DNA of 64,000 nt from contig OY282560.1 in the NCBI GenBank assembly GCA_958295665.1, positions 52,142,333 to 52,206,332 of the forward strand. The letters are read 5' to 3'. Position numbers and translations under genes: made by a program. The notes under the pieces were generated by a model that was not told where the DNA came from, made no database searches, and was given only the letters and a program-made list of their open reading frames with translations. The stretch comes from Tipula vernalis (Eukaryota > Arthropoda > Insecta > Diptera > Tipulidae). This document shows, in pieces, positions 22,819-34,983 of the stretch. Positions within the stretch are counted from its first letter, which is position 1, and every line of letters begins with the position of its first letter.

Positions 22819-24019
22819 AGCAATAGTTCCGCGGTGGTTTTCGAGGACCTCGGCCCTCTTTCCGCTGTGGGACTCTTGATGAGTGGTCCATCGGATGGGG
22901 AGCTCCGGTCGGGGCTTAAGAAATTAGTTCTCATCTCTGACATGGACACCTCAGGAGATGAGAACTCGGCCCCCGTAAGCGGGGGTATCTCCTCTGTGAA
23001 AGCAGGGGGGAGTATAGACGTCAGGGAGGACCCGGAAGGTAATGTCAGCATCACTGACAAACCTTCCGCGGCTCCTCGCGTGAAAATGTGTGGGGCCGCG
23101 AAGAAGCGGTATTAGAGGCTTCTTTCTGAGGGCAAACCGCCCGGAAGCGATACAAGGCTTCTGGAGATGCGGCCACAAAGGGAGTCTTGTGCTCACACCG
23201 CTCGGATGAAGGTACTCCACCGGCACAAAAAAAGGCCAGGGGAGAAGAATCTGTCCCGGCGGTCTCGGGTTCTGCGGTTCAGTCTGGACTTACCTTCAGG
23301 CAGGCTGCGGAGTCGGAGATCGTTGGGATCTTGCCCTCTGGTTTTCCTAAAGTTATCCTCACTGAAGAGCAGCTTAAGACTGTCCAGGAGGGCATCCTAT
23401 ATAAGGTGCTAGAGCAAGAGGCCAAGGTGCTTAAACCTAAGTTCCTTAGCAGTCAGCTTCGGCCTGGTTGGCTGATACTAACCTGTGCTGACCGGGCCCC
23501 TGTTCAGTGGCTCAGGGAGGCCATAGGAAATATCAAGCCATGGGAGGGTCACAGCTGATCGTGGCCGAGGCGGAAAACCTGCCTCGAGCCAGGATTGTGT
23601 TCGGCACCTTTCCAAATATTGCTGAATTGCACACGGAGAAGCTTTTTGGTTTTATCGAAAGCCAAAACGAGCGCATGCAGGCGATCAACTGGAGAGTGAT
23701 CAGGAGAGAGGCGAAAGGCTCTTCGGATTTTTGCACCTTCTCTATGGACCACACTTCAGTTGAGAAGTTCAAGCTGGTTGGCTTTAAAGTCAACTATAAG
23801 TTTGGGACTGTCCAATTGCATCCCAAGAGTGGTCAGGGTGGTGTTAAACCAGCTTCTGTCGGCGGGACCCAAGTGGTTAAGCCTGTGGAAGCTTTGGTAG
23901 CGGCACCTGTAGCCAAGACAACTGGGGTGGCCGCCCTCTCCAGGAGACAGGTGAGGAGAAGGCGGGTTCCACGGGGGAAGGCTCCGCAAGGGCTCCCCCC
24001 CCGCGCAAGCCACTGGTGA
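22819..24019 (+). pseudogene. LOA-like ORF1 with DUF4780-type domain
   Basis: ORF1 proteins bind element RNA. Three frames cover the gene: 22,834-23,113, 23,187-23,556 and 23,507-24,019, so there are at least two frameshifts (near 23,115 and 23,540). The N-terminal part is serine/glycine-rich. The central part (LTEEQLKTVQEGIL; FLSSQLRPGWLILTCAD; QWLREAIGNIKPWEG; VVAEAENLPRARIVFG after the shift; QNERMQAINWRVIRRE; LNYKFGTVQLHP-like end) matches the plan of the insect DUF4780 domain found in ORF1 of LOA/jockey elements: helix, strand with C, W-L pair, PRAR strand, QN..W strand, F-G-x-V-x-L end. The tail is basic. No CCHC knuckles were seen. Confidence 0.75.
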
Positions 24020-24090
24020 GGCCTGGATGCTCTCAGGCAGCGGGGGCCAGCAGAACGGCGATGGAGGACACTGGTCAGGCCTTCGGAAAA

Positions 24091-25885
24091 ATGAAGGCAT
24101 ACATCGCCTGCCTGCAGATAAACATGCATCATGCAAAGGCGTCTTCGGACGTCCTTTGTCGTAGGTTTATCTGCCAAAATTTATCATTACGGAACTCAGA
24201 ATCCAAGAACGGCTATTTTGGCCAGTTTGCAAATTAATTGTATTCCCATTTCAGAGTTCATCTCCAGGGACTTGGTTGCAGTAATGGTGGAGGTTCTGGC
24301 TGAAAGAGGCAAACAGGAAGCTATAATGGCATCCACCTACTTTCCTGGAGACTCAGAGTTAATACATCCACTTGACGCTAGGCGGCTCATAGCTCATTGC
24401 AAACGCAATGGGGTGGCCTACCTGATAGGATGCGATGCAAACGCGCACCACACGGTGTGGAGTAGCACGGACATCAATAACAGGGGTGAGTAGCTTTTTG
24501 AATTTCTAATCTCAAATAATGTAGACATTGTCCATAGGGGAAGGAAACCTACTTTTATAAATGCGATTAGGCAAGAGGTCCTAGATTTGACACTTACTAG
24601 TCCGCATTTCAGAGTCTTGGTCAAAAACTGGCATGTGTCTGAAGAGGCCTCATTATCGGATCACTTGCACAATAGATTCGATTTGGCGGCTAAGACGATG
24701 CAGTGGCAGGAAATCAGAATTCCAAAACTGACCGACTGGGACTCTTATAGAGTCTCACTCGAATCAGAAATGCCCTCGGTTGTGGGGAACATAGAGTCTC
24801 CAGAGAGTTTAGACATCTGTTCAAACCAGCTGCATAATTCTATATACTTGGCTTACGAGAACAGCTGCCCGGTTAAGCGAAGAGAGTCCACAAAGATGGT
24901 CCCTTAGTGCAACGGGACGCTGGGTAAACTGAGGAAAAAATTGAGAAGATTATTGAACAAGGCTAAACACACCGGTGAATGGGGCGAATATAATATGGCC
25001 TTGACGGAATATAATCACGAACTAAGAAGATCCAAGAGGGCTACCTGGAGGAATTTCTGTGAGGGAATCAATGAATTGCCCTCTGCAGCTCGTCTCCAGA
25101 AAGTCCTTTCCAGGGATCATTCAAATGGTTTAGGACTTCTCCAGAAGCAAGATGGAGGTTCACTGAAAACCGGAAGGAAACCTTAGAGGTACTGCTAGAG
25201 ACTCACTTTCCGGATTCAGTAGTGGTAGGAGCCCAAGAGGACTCGTATGGATCTGGAGTCTCTCTGGGAAAATTTTCACACCCAGCAAGGTGCGATGGGC
25301 TATTGGGTCTTTCAAACCTTTCAAATCCGCTGGAGGGGATGGTATCTTTCCAGCTTTACTTCAAAAAGGTATTGAAGAAATACTCCCCAGCTTGATCCAG
25401 ATGTTTCGGGCCAATATATTCCGAAACTGTGGAGGAAAGTAAATGTGGTATTTATACAAAAGGGGGGGATGTCGTCCAGACAACTAGGCCAGGGCATATC
25501 GGCCAATTAGCCTCACATCGTTTCTATTGAAGACGATGGAAAAAATCCTGGACTATTAAATAAGAAGTGAGCTCCTTGTAAAGAATCCGCTGCATCGGGA
25601 CCAGCTTGCGTGGTAAATTCACTGTGAGATGGATGCCACTTCTGCGTTCTGGAAGCAGAATCAGCGGAACATGTTCGATGCCATTGCCCAGCCATTTTCC
25701 AGCAAAGACTGCAACATCTAGGAGGGAGAACAATGAGCCCGGATAGTATGTATCTTGTACCGGCCAGTAGTAGCATCAGATTCATTAAGAGCCTGAATAT
25801 TGACGGGACTGATAATTAAGTAGGGTCCAGTACAATAAATCTTTTAGGTCGCAGTGTAAGGTGGCTTATCACCCACATGGCCCTT
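24091..25885 (+). pseudogene. LOA-like ORF2 (endonuclease, RT) with deletions
   Basis: The frame opens with AYIACLQINMHHAKASSDV, the start of LOA-type endonucleases, then shifts. Endonuclease motifs LIGCDANAHHTVW, FINAIRQEVLDLTLTS and SDHLHNRF (the catalytic SDH) are present between 24,410 and 24,670. Stops occur at 24,491, 24,905 and 25,184. RT begins faintly at about 25,320 (SADGIFPALLQ-like) and 25,440 (VVFIQKGG, then ISLTSF-like), followed by a jump near 25,620 over the rest of RT. The 3' part keeps a cysteine/histidine segment (AEHVRCHC) of the C-terminal RNase H/zinc region. It is dead through multiple stops and at least one large internal deletion. Confidence 0.8.
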
Positions 25886-25916
25886 CAATCAATAATAATA
25901 ATAATAAGGAACAACT

Positions 25917-26217
25917 TAAAGAATTCACCGCGGCAATGATGTGGATTTGTACGGTGATTACTATATCTGAGATCTGCTTCTAAATCATTTTTAACCAAAT
26001 TTGATAGCTACTAACATATTTGATAAAATAATAATTTTTATTTTGGTATCTGGGCCTTAAATAAATGCAATTCAATGAAAGAAGAATTCATGAGAATTGG
26101 TAAAGAAGCAGTCGCAATCATCAATGAAGGCGTTCAATCCCAAATTTACACACATTTGATGAAATAGAAAATGGCGGTGAAGAACTTGTACCGGAATAAT
26201 AATAATAGTAATAATAA
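25917..26217. other. Spacer ending in a second (AAT)n tract
   Basis: Non-coding. It ends with AATAATAATAATAGTAATAAT (about 26,195-26,217), which looks like the 3' tail of another retroposon; the mariner element is inserted at a TA immediately after it. Confidence 0.5.
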
Positions 26218-26219
26218 TA

Positions 26220-27312
26220 TTGGGTGTATGCATTAAAAACCGGAATTTGACACTAGATGTCATTACTTGTTTATGCGTTATAGTACATCATGGACATATA
26301 TGTCATTTGAAAGCCTTATTCAATACCTGTAAAAATCAGCTAAAAGTTTTTGTTTTGATCGTGCACATCCAACCGAATTCAACGATGGAAAATTTATCAA
26401 ATTTGCGAAAAAAACAGCATTTGCGAAAAGTTTTGTTGAGTCACTTTTTCGCAAACAAAACTGCAGCTGAAAGTCATCGTTTGCTCGTGGATTTGTATGA
26501 TGAGCATGCTCTTGCAAAAACACAGTGCTTTGAGTGGTTTAGTCGCTTCAAAAGTGATGATTTTAACATCAAGGACAAAGAGGGTCCTGGTAAGCCGAAA
26601 AAGTTTGAGGATGGAGAATTGGAGGCATTACTCGATCAAGATTCATGTCAAACGCAAGAAGAACTTGCAGAATCATTGGGCGTTTCCAGACGTTTGAAAG
26701 CCTTGGGATTCATCCAAAAGATGGAAAATTGGGTGCCATACGAGTTGAAGCCAAGAGACGTGGAAAGACGATTTTGCATGTCCGAAATGCTGCTCGAGCG
26801 CCACAAAAAGAAGTCATTTTTGCATCGTATTGTCACTGGCGATGAGAAATGGATCCATTACGATAATCCCAAGCGCAAAAAAGCGTATGTCAAGAAAGGC
26901 GAGGCCGGCCCATCGACACCAAAGCCGAATATTCGCGGGGCAAAGGTCATGCTGTGCATTTGGTGGGACCAGCTAGGTGTGATCCACTACGAGCTGTTGC
27001 CAAGTGGCCAAACCATCAATGCCCAACTCTATCGTCAACAATTGATCCGATTGAAGCAGAAAATCCAGGCAGAGCGGCCAACGTATGCGACCAGACACGA
27101 GTCAATCATTTTCCACCACGATAACGCTCGGCCACATATTGCGGCGCCGGTCAAAAATTACCTGGAGAATAACGGATGGGAAATTCTGCCTCACCCACCT
27201 TTTAGCCCAGACCTTGCTCCTTCCGATTACCACCTATTTCGATCCATGCAGAATGCCCTATCAGGAATACGCTCCACTTCAGTTCAAGGTATCGAAAATT
27301 GGCTCGATGAGT
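26220..27312 (+). mobile_element. Mariner element, 3' truncated
   Basis: The left terminal repeat TTGGGTGTATGCATTAAAAA follows a TA dinucleotide (26,218-26,219), as in mariners. The right end is missing: within the last part of the transposase the sequence passes into an unrelated non-LTR fragment at about 27,312. Confidence 0.85.
26385..27312 (+). pseudogene. Mariner transposase, DD34D, truncated
   Basis: Start chosen at MENLSNLRKK, the usual mariner N-terminus; the open frame extends upstream only by chance. The HTH region is present, with SKRL-type second helix apparently missing a few residues (ESLGVSR runs straight into RLKALGFIQK). The WVPYEL linker is intact. Catalytic residues are D in GDEKWIHYDN (codon 26,841), D in HHDNARPH (27,120) and D in SPDLAPSDYH (27,225), with exactly 34 residues between the last two, so DD34D. 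The frame stays open from start to the junction, but the final 15-20 residues after ENWLDELL and the right terminal repeat are gone. Closest in style to the mellifera/cecropia-type mariners; subfamily not certain. Confidence 0.9.
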
Positions 27313-28370
27313 TACTTTGGATCGAGCTTTAACTTTTAGAATTCATTAATTTAAAACTTGGACAAAAGATTAAAACAAGAGTGAACATTATCCAAAAACT
27401 ATCTGGAACTCGATGGGGTGCGAATGCTAAAACGTTACGTATATCAGCAATTTCACTGGTGTATTCAATGACTGAATATTGTTCACCTGTCTGGGAACAT
27501 AGTGCCAATACAAATCATGTGGATATAAAACTCCTTTTCGGGTACAATTAAAACAACACCATTACCATGGCTGCCGATATTGTCCAATATTGAACCACCT
27601 CACTGTAGTATCTGTATTATCTGTAGTATCTGTATTATCGACTGTATTGTTGACTACGCTACAGACGTACTGACGACGATGAGTAAAAGGTACAAGAGAT
27701 ATTATTATTTATTATTATGTTTTGTGATTCCAAAGAGAGTGGTCACTAGTCAGAATTTGTGAAATAATATATTATATGTGCAACCATGTGTTTAATTTAA
27801 TTCATTCTTCTACACTCACCTTAGAAGACAGTTAGCATTATACAAAGAACATTTAAAAATTACAAGAAATTTAAACCTTCCTATTCATTTCGACATCGAT
27901 GGAAGAATAGAAAACCGTTTGAATTCTAGAAAACCTTTTTGGACAAAAATTGCTGAGTTGGGAGACTTAACCAACTGTGACATCAACAACAATTGGAAGG
28001 CCTTTTCAATGAATCAGAGTTTGTCAACAAGCATCTAATTGAAGATTTAACATTAGTTGTCCCTAGATTTACAAATTTAAGATATCTTTGAACCTTAGTC
28101 AATAGATTTAGAACAAATTACGGGGTGACAAATTCTGAATTAAATCGTTACAATCATGAAATTTCAGCTGCCTGTGATTGTGGACATCCTATACAAAATA
28201 TTGTTCACATTTATCAAGAATGGATATTTAGAAGATTTAAAGACGGATTGGAGGAAAGTCATCAGATGACTGACGATGCGATATTGTTATATAAAGACAT
28301 TTTTATATAATATAATTATATTATCAAAATATTTGTAAAGATATATAAAGCTTAATAATAATTTTAAAAA
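27313..28370 (+). pseudogene. RTE-like non-LTR retrotransposon, 3' fragment
   Basis: C-terminal region of a non-LTR reverse transcriptase in several frames. KLGQKIKTRVNIIQKLSGT, then WGANAKTLRISAISLVYS and EYCSPVW match the thumb and connection region of RTE-type polymerases. After a degraded stretch it reads LRRQLALYKEH, then NRFRTNYGVTNSELNRY and CDCGHPIQNIVHI at 28,100-28,210, a C-terminal C-x-C..H motif. It ends at 28,310 with a short A/T-rich tail. Stops and frameshifts are frequent. The clade is tentative. Confidence 0.75.
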
Positions 28371-31300
28371 AAAACCGAACGCCAAGATTTTTTGCGCGAT
28401 TCTGTTGTTCGAGAGTTTTTAGGGATTTTATCTTTCGATTTTTTTTTTCTATACTTATTTGGTCTAATTCGAGATTTTTTTGTTACTTTTACGATTTTTA
28501 AAGCCAATTTTCGCGATTTTGGCTAATCGGCCTTTTCGGAGAACATAATAAATTGGTTAATTTCTCCATAAAACATCTTTGTGAATCTGCCTAATTGTAC
28601 AAACTAAGCAATATAATTATTTGATGGATAGACACATTTATCGGATCGGGCAAAATATACGGTGTAAAATAAACTAATACAGAATTAAATTTTTGGGGAG
28701 CCTCGGTTTTTATAAAAAGTTTAAAAAATTCTGGTTCAATATTCACTGGGTTTGAATTTGAAACCAAAATATTTAAACTGCGCCGAACATTGAGTGTAAT
28801 TTAATTTAGAAGAATGTTATCGTAATAGTGGAACAAAAATTTGGAAACTTCTTCGATATTTAACAAATTTGTGTTTGAAACGTTGCATCGGGCTCAAAAA
28901 AAACTTTTTGCTAAGAACCAAGAAATAAATTGCGTTTATTATATCTAAAAAGCTTGTCAAATTTAAAATAAAAAATAAAATATATAAAAAATATTTTTCA
29001 ACATTTAATAAGAGTCTTTGCAAAGAGACAGCTGGTAAAAAATTGTTTACAACCGGTTTCAAAATTATCGATACAAATTTCCGATATAGAACAAAATTCA
29101 TTCAATTTAAGAAATTTTTAAACGGATTGTTCGGCTCAACTAAAATTGTTTTTCCGGCCTACATCTACGAAGATATTTTTGCAAAATCTTAAGATTCGAT
29201 AGGATCAAATTTTTGAAGCAATATCTATCCTGAGGTTTCTTCACCTATGCAATATATCACTGCTGCAGCAGCAGCAATCTTGGAGGAAATCGGAAAGAAA
29301 TGGTTCGTGGATCTCACAGGTTTGGCAATTCCTCAGGATATTTTAAATACAGCGATTTTATTTCCAATTTGTTAAACTCACAAATTTGTCGTTTCGTCTT
29401 CTATCCGATCCATTTATCGGTCTGTCTATTGATATTTACCGGCTTTCCTATTAGGCGGTTTGTCAGTTATCTTCCTATAGTTTACAGGCTTGTGACTTTT
29501 CAAATTTTCAACCGAAAATTAAGAAAATTAATTCAAACTAGCCGAGAGGAGTTTTTCGAATCTGGCCACCGAACAACAAAAATTGCTGATGATGATAAGT
29601 TGTAAAACCTTGAACTATATGAGGGGCAATAGGAGGTAATTTACTGCGAGATGAAACTTGGTTCATATCGAAATGTTAGTTTTACTCAACAAATGAAACG
29701 ATGATCCCAACAAGTTTACCCTTACCTAAATTTAAATGAAATTCCGAATTTTTAAAAAATCATTGCGCAACGAACCTAATTTAAGTTCATGAATGTTACG
29801 TACGCATCAATGAAACGCTGAAGAAATGAATGCTTTATTAAAAATGCTAAATTCGCACATATTTTAAAAGCAGGTCGTAATTTTTAATTCAAAAAATAAA
29901 ATACAAAAAAAAAACTATTTACACAGCAATTATCGACCACCAAAATGTTTACATTGCTATTCTTGTACTGCGGTAGACAAAAAATTGTATTTGTAAATAA
30001 AACGTATCAAATGACTCAATATACCTACCTTAAATGTATCCAATTCGATACAGTCGTAATGTACGTACATATAGATTGAAATTAATCGGTTTATTCAACT
30101 TTATAGCGTAGATCAAAACAAAGTATGTTGACAGATGTGGTCGAGACACGCGGTAATTTTCACCCACCCCTTACATACATACAGATACACACATACAGAA
30201 ATTAACCGTCATATAGCGCGATAATTATCGATTAAAAAATTGATTAAATTGGTCTAACGTTACACGAGTGCATATCTTAATTTAATTTGAAAACTTTCAA
30301 CAAATTTAATGAAATCTGTATATTAGACTTTCACAAGACGCGTTAGGTAAATACGTTTAAATTCATTGTGCTGCTGATGTTAATGTTACGGCGGCTGATA
30401 TATTTTACGAGATACACATTTATGATGAGATTAATGACTCCAACCAATTTAATTTTGCATCTTTTTGATATTTTTTTGTTAAATTAGAAATCATAAAAAT
30501 GTTTTGTGTTGATTTTTTTTTTTTTTTGACAAATTTCACTTTATGGTCCATCATTCGAGCATAAATATAATACATATACTATATTCTCGGAATCAATCAT
30601 CTGTGCATGATACAAGTGTATAAAATCTACATGCAAACCGATTTTTTTTTTTTTTTTATTGACCATTCAAATCAAATAATTTCTCAGTCGTCTGTAAAGG
30701 TATAGAACACTCCCATAATGTGTGCATGCATTCAATTTTACTTTCTAATTACCTGTATGGTCTACACACCATTTATAGTATACATATATGTTTAGTAGTT
30801 GAATGCATGTGTCACCGGCTTCCGTTGAATTATCTTGGAATCGAATTTCCATTTCCACATTTTTTTTTTGTTTGCTTCCATAATTTGTTATAGTGTTAGT
30901 GTCCTTCCTGTGCGTATAGGTATGTACATAATAATATTCTAATAGTTATCTATGTTTACACAAAGTTATTAGGGTTAATCATGTTCTACTGTAGTAGTTC
31001 ACACAGTACACAGTAAAATTTTGTTTTGTGTTCTACTTCTTATGTTACGTTTGTCTCATTCCAACAGGTGCATGTTTTAGCCTACTTATGCAAGTCGAGT
31101 ATTAAATACGTAAATCCATAGAATTTAATCTCAAACGTCACATAAAATTGGTAATTAATAGTTGGCAATGTCATTACACAGTCAGTTAAACTGATACCCT
31201 ACTGTGTTATTTATTTCGTTTAATTTTTGTTTGTACTCGTAGTTTCACTGTACCGTAGCGTATAAATAGAAACAATTGTCAATGATATTTTTTACCTGTG

Positions 31301-32084
31301 CAATGCTAATGTGTATCTTAATTGACACGGTTATCGACATTTTTATTTTGTTCAATGATATTTAATATAATCATGAGGGAGCATTGTAGAAAATTATTGG
31401 GTTACTCAGTTCTTGTTTATATCTTCCATCCCTTCACACAGTCTTTGTCGTGCAATTTACTATTGCATAAGAATGGGTGGTACAAATAAACTGCGGACGA
31501 GCTGGGTATTTACGCGGACGGGCTGCCTCAACAATGCTTGATATTACTTAAAATGCGAATTCAAATTTTTAATGGAATTAAATTTCATTAGAATAATACA
31601 ATTCATACAAATTGAACAACTCTTAATTAATATTTTGAAAAATAAATATATTAGTAGATTATATTTTCCGAAAGAGGCAGCACGAGAAAAGAAAAAGTAC
31701 AAAGCGTTTGCCACTAGATGTCATTACACAATCAAAAAAATATTACTGACGTTTTTCAAAAGGACATTTATAAAAACTTCTCAAAATCAATTTAATTATC
31801 ATGTATTAATAATAATCACTTTTATAACATAAAAATATTTTTCCTTATGTTTACAAAATGCACACATAAAAATGTCAAACAATTTTTGACAGCAAATATT
31901 TAGTGACACCTAGTGGCATTATGTGAAAGTTGCTTATACTTTCGGAGATTTCCGAAAGATGGTAGCTCTTGCTGTTTAAGAAAATTTGACATTTAAACAT
32001 GAAATGAAATGAAGTGCCGAATTCTAAAAGAAGACCCCCATTCAATTTTTTTTTTAAATACGAGTACAATGTGATAATAAAAAG
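28371..32084. other. Long A/T-rich stretch without recognisable genes
   Basis: Short frames occur (29,300-29,605; 31,572-31,832; 28,817-29,101 on minus) with no family resemblance. At about 31,710 and 31,905 CACTAGATGTCA and GACACCTAGTGGCA lie in inverted orientation with weakly matching flanks, perhaps an old MITE. Several T12-T16 runs lie at 30.5-30.9 kb. Confidence 0.45.
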
Positions 32085-32149
32085 ATGCTAGGGCTTTCGG
32101 GAATTTTTTTTATTTTAGAATGTGAAATACAAGCATTTTTGATGTTTTC

Positions 32150-32458
32150 CTGTAATCCTTGCAAAAAGGCTTCATTATTTGTAACTAAATCTGTCGATAA
32201 TGATCCCAGACTTTACGCCAAAATAAATATAAAAGGAAAGTCGCTTTTATGCCTCTTAGATAGTGGATCAATAATCAGCAAACTGGGGAAAAATTCTGAA
32301 GAATCCTTTAAATCTATTAACGTTGAAGATAAGCCACTCAACTTCCATATTCAAACCACTAACGGATCCTCAAAAGAAGTGGTGAAATATGTAACTTTAC
32401 CCGTTTTATACCTGAATAAGACTGTAAATTTGCAATGTCACCCAGATATCTTTTAAAC
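32150..32458 (+). pseudogene. Gypsy-type protease fragment
   Basis: The frame 32,085-32,456 contains DNDPRLYAKINIKGKSLLC then LLDSGSIISKLG, which matches the aspartic-protease start of gypsy polyproteins (active site DSG in place of DTG). It stops shortly after in a TAA at 32,454. No RT follows, so it is an isolated fragment. It may come from the same kind of gypsy as the remnant at 8.46-10.06 kb, since the style of the flanking residues is similar; this is inference. Confidence 0.6.
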
Positions 32459-33119
32459 ATGAGCTTGATTTTATGGCTGTTGATGCCGTAATCTACTGTA
32501 TGGTGGGTGTGTTGTGTATGAAGCGAGTGCGCTTAACGGTATATTATTTTTTTTAATTTTTTTATTTTTATTTATTTATTAGTTTATATAAAATTTACAT
32601 TTTTTTTTATTAAAGAACCACCCCTTACACAATCTGTTTTGAGCACAAAGCTCATTCACAACAGTTTGTGTAGATGAGGTCATTTAACATAATAACAACT
32701 TAAAAATCGACGGCTTTATAGAACTACACCGAATAGCATAGCCCAGTCATAAAAATTCATTAAGTTTTGCCACCTATCATAGCTATTGTGGATGGAATAC
32801 AATTCATCAATGAAATTATAACTTCTGGTTTTCCATTTCCAGGCGATTAATGTTCGGTGTGAAAATTGGTCATACACCTTCAAATGATACGACGGCCCCG
32901 CTGGTAGAAGCATTTTTGAATTTTTAAATATATACAATAAATTTAAAATAAACATTTTTTTACGAAAATAAATATTTTCGACTCTATTAACAATGGATGT
33001 GAAGTTTTACACAAATCCACAGATTCTATTAGTTTCACACTGCTAAACTAAATTCTAATTGGAAAAATTACGATTCATATTGAAATATTTAGTACTAAAA
33101 ATGTAATTTCATTACAAAA
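32459..33119. other. Non-coding spacer
   Basis: A/T-rich with T runs; nothing recognised. Confidence 0.5.
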
Positions 33120-34982
33120 TCTTTCGAATAAAAGTGATTTCCTGGAAAAGTAGGACCATTCAGAGGCAATATTAGTGGAATTTAGTCGAAATAATATATG
33201 GACCATAAAAAAATGAATCCAAACCATAGGCAAGTGGCGTAAATGACATTTAACAATTTTTAGTCTTAATCGCCAGAAAAAATGTCTAGTTTAAATTAAC
33301 TCTTGGTTTAAGAAATAGTTAATCGGCGTAATAGACCACAATTTTAAGCAGCTACTCCATGTACTATTGGATCCTTAGTTCAAATATCTAGTAGTAGGTA
33401 TTAACGGTCAATGAACGATTTCAGACAAAATCTCAATTGGTACCTAAAGTTTCCAGACTAATTTATTCCCCTGGATAGGGTGTATTCCTTGGGCTCGATG
33501 GACGGAGTAGTAGGTCAACTACTTTATGTACTATCGGAAAGTGAATTCAAACCTCTGGCAAGAGGTGCAAAGGCCCATTTATCAGTTTCAGCTAAAATCT
33601 CAATTGGAAAAAAAAGTTTCCAGGCTAGTTTATTCCCCTGGCTAGGGGTGAGTTTTTAGGTTCGATGGACGAAGTAGTAGGTCAGCTACTACATGTACTA
33701 TCGGAAAGTGAATTCAAATATCTTGCAAAGGGCGCTAAGGCCCATTTATCAGTTTCAGATAAAATCTCAATTGGCATATACAGTTTCCAGGCTAATTTAT
33801 TCCCCTATATAGGAGGCAGTTTTTGTTCTCGATTGATGGAGTAGTAAGCCAACTACTACATGTACTATCCGGAAGTGAAATCAAATCTCTGCCAAGGGGT
33901 GCTAAGGCCCATTTATCAGTTTCAGCTAAAATCTCAAATGTTATAAAAAGTTTCCAGACTAACTTATTCCCCTATATAGGAGGCAGTTTTTGCTCTTGAT
34001 TGATGGAGTAGTAAGCCAACTACTACATGTACTATCCGGAAGTGGATTCAAATCTCTGCCAAGGGGTGCTAAGTCCCATTTATCAGTTTCAGCTAAAATC
34101 TCAAATGTTATAAAAAGTTTCCAGACTAATTTATTCCCCTGGATAGGGGGTAGTTTTTGGGCTCGATAGATGGAGTAGTAGGCCAGCTACTATATGTACT
34201 ATCGGAAAGTGAATTCAAATCTCTTGCAAGAGGTGCTTGTGGCGACGCAATGAAGTAGTCAACAGTAATAGTGCCAGTGTTTAACACGATTGGCAGCAGC
34301 TGTCATATTTGCGGTGCGCAGCCCATTAAAGTTTCGTCGTCACCCGGCATACGAATAAAAAAAAAAAGAAAGTCGATCACACAGTCGATATAAAGTAGTA
34401 GAAGGAAAAAGAACTACAAAAAATTAATCTAAAATTTACACAACACGTTTCGTTTGGCGACGCCATTTTGAGTTTAGTTCTTTTGTAAAAAAATTGTATT
34501 TCAATTAATATCAAGTTTATTAATTTAAAAATAGTTGACAGTGTGGACACGATCGTATTCTACGTATCGTATTTCTGTATATAACAAAAAATATTTATTA
34601 AATAAAGTAAATACAAATAATACTTTAATTCAAAAGTTTTGTGTTTCGCGGAAGCATTGGCGGGTGCTGATTGGTATCAAGCCGGAGTACGTTAACCTAA
34701 AATATAATTGGGGGGACAGTTTTACACCCCCAAATGCTAAAGCCCTTTATCAGTTTCAGCTAAAATCTCAATTGGTATAAAAAGTTTCCAGGCTAATTTA
34801 CTCCCCTGGGCAGCTGGCAGTTTTTGGGCGCCATTGATGGAGTAGTAAGCCAACAAATACATTTACTATCCGGAAGTGAATTCAAATCTCTGATAAAGGG
34901 TGCTAAGGCCCATCTATCAGTTTCAGCTAAAATCTCAATTGGTATATAAAGTTTCCAGGCTAATTTATTCCCCTGGATAGTG
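33120..34982 (+). repeat. 167-bp satellite array, interrupted
   Basis: Head-to-tail units marked by TTTCCAGRCTAATTTATTCC at 33,451, 33,618, 33,784, 33,952, 34,119, 34,786 and 34,953 (spacing 166-168 bp apart from the insertion). Degenerate units extend left to about 33,120. An insertion at 34,238-34,734 splits one unit. No coding. Confidence 0.88.
34238..34734. mobile_element. Solo-LTR-like insertion in the satellite
   Basis: 497 bp that interrupts one satellite monomer and is flanked by TGCT on both sides (34,234-34,237 and 34,735-34,738), the four bases present once in intact monomers. It begins TGTGGCGACGC and ends ACACCCCCAAA. The size, TG start and 4-bp duplication fit a solo LTR of a gypsy-group element, although the right end is not the canonical CA. 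Confidence 0.65.
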
Positions 34983-34983
34983 G

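Larger units (their letters stand above)
22819..25905 (+). mobile_element. LOA-like non-LTR retrotransposon with 11-bp target duplications
   Basis: Flanked by perfect direct repeats AAGGAACAACT at 22,808-22,818 and 25,906-25,916 and ending in an (AAT)n tail (about 25,888-25,905). The base composition is markedly richer in G+C than its surroundings. It contains a partial ORF1, a broken ORF2 with internal deletions, and a 3' end that is shared with the short derivative at 37,893-38,627. The 5' end falls inside or just before ORF1, so it is likely 5' truncated. Confidence 0.9.

Noticed and set aside
23533..24177. Several long minus-strand frames over the LOA ORF1
   Set aside because: They are antisense shadows of the G+C-richer ORF1, which has domain support on the plus strand.
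31690..31930. CACTAGATGTCA inverted pair as a MITE
   Set aside because: Only about 15 bases match convincingly and the outer flanks align poorly; left as a remark.
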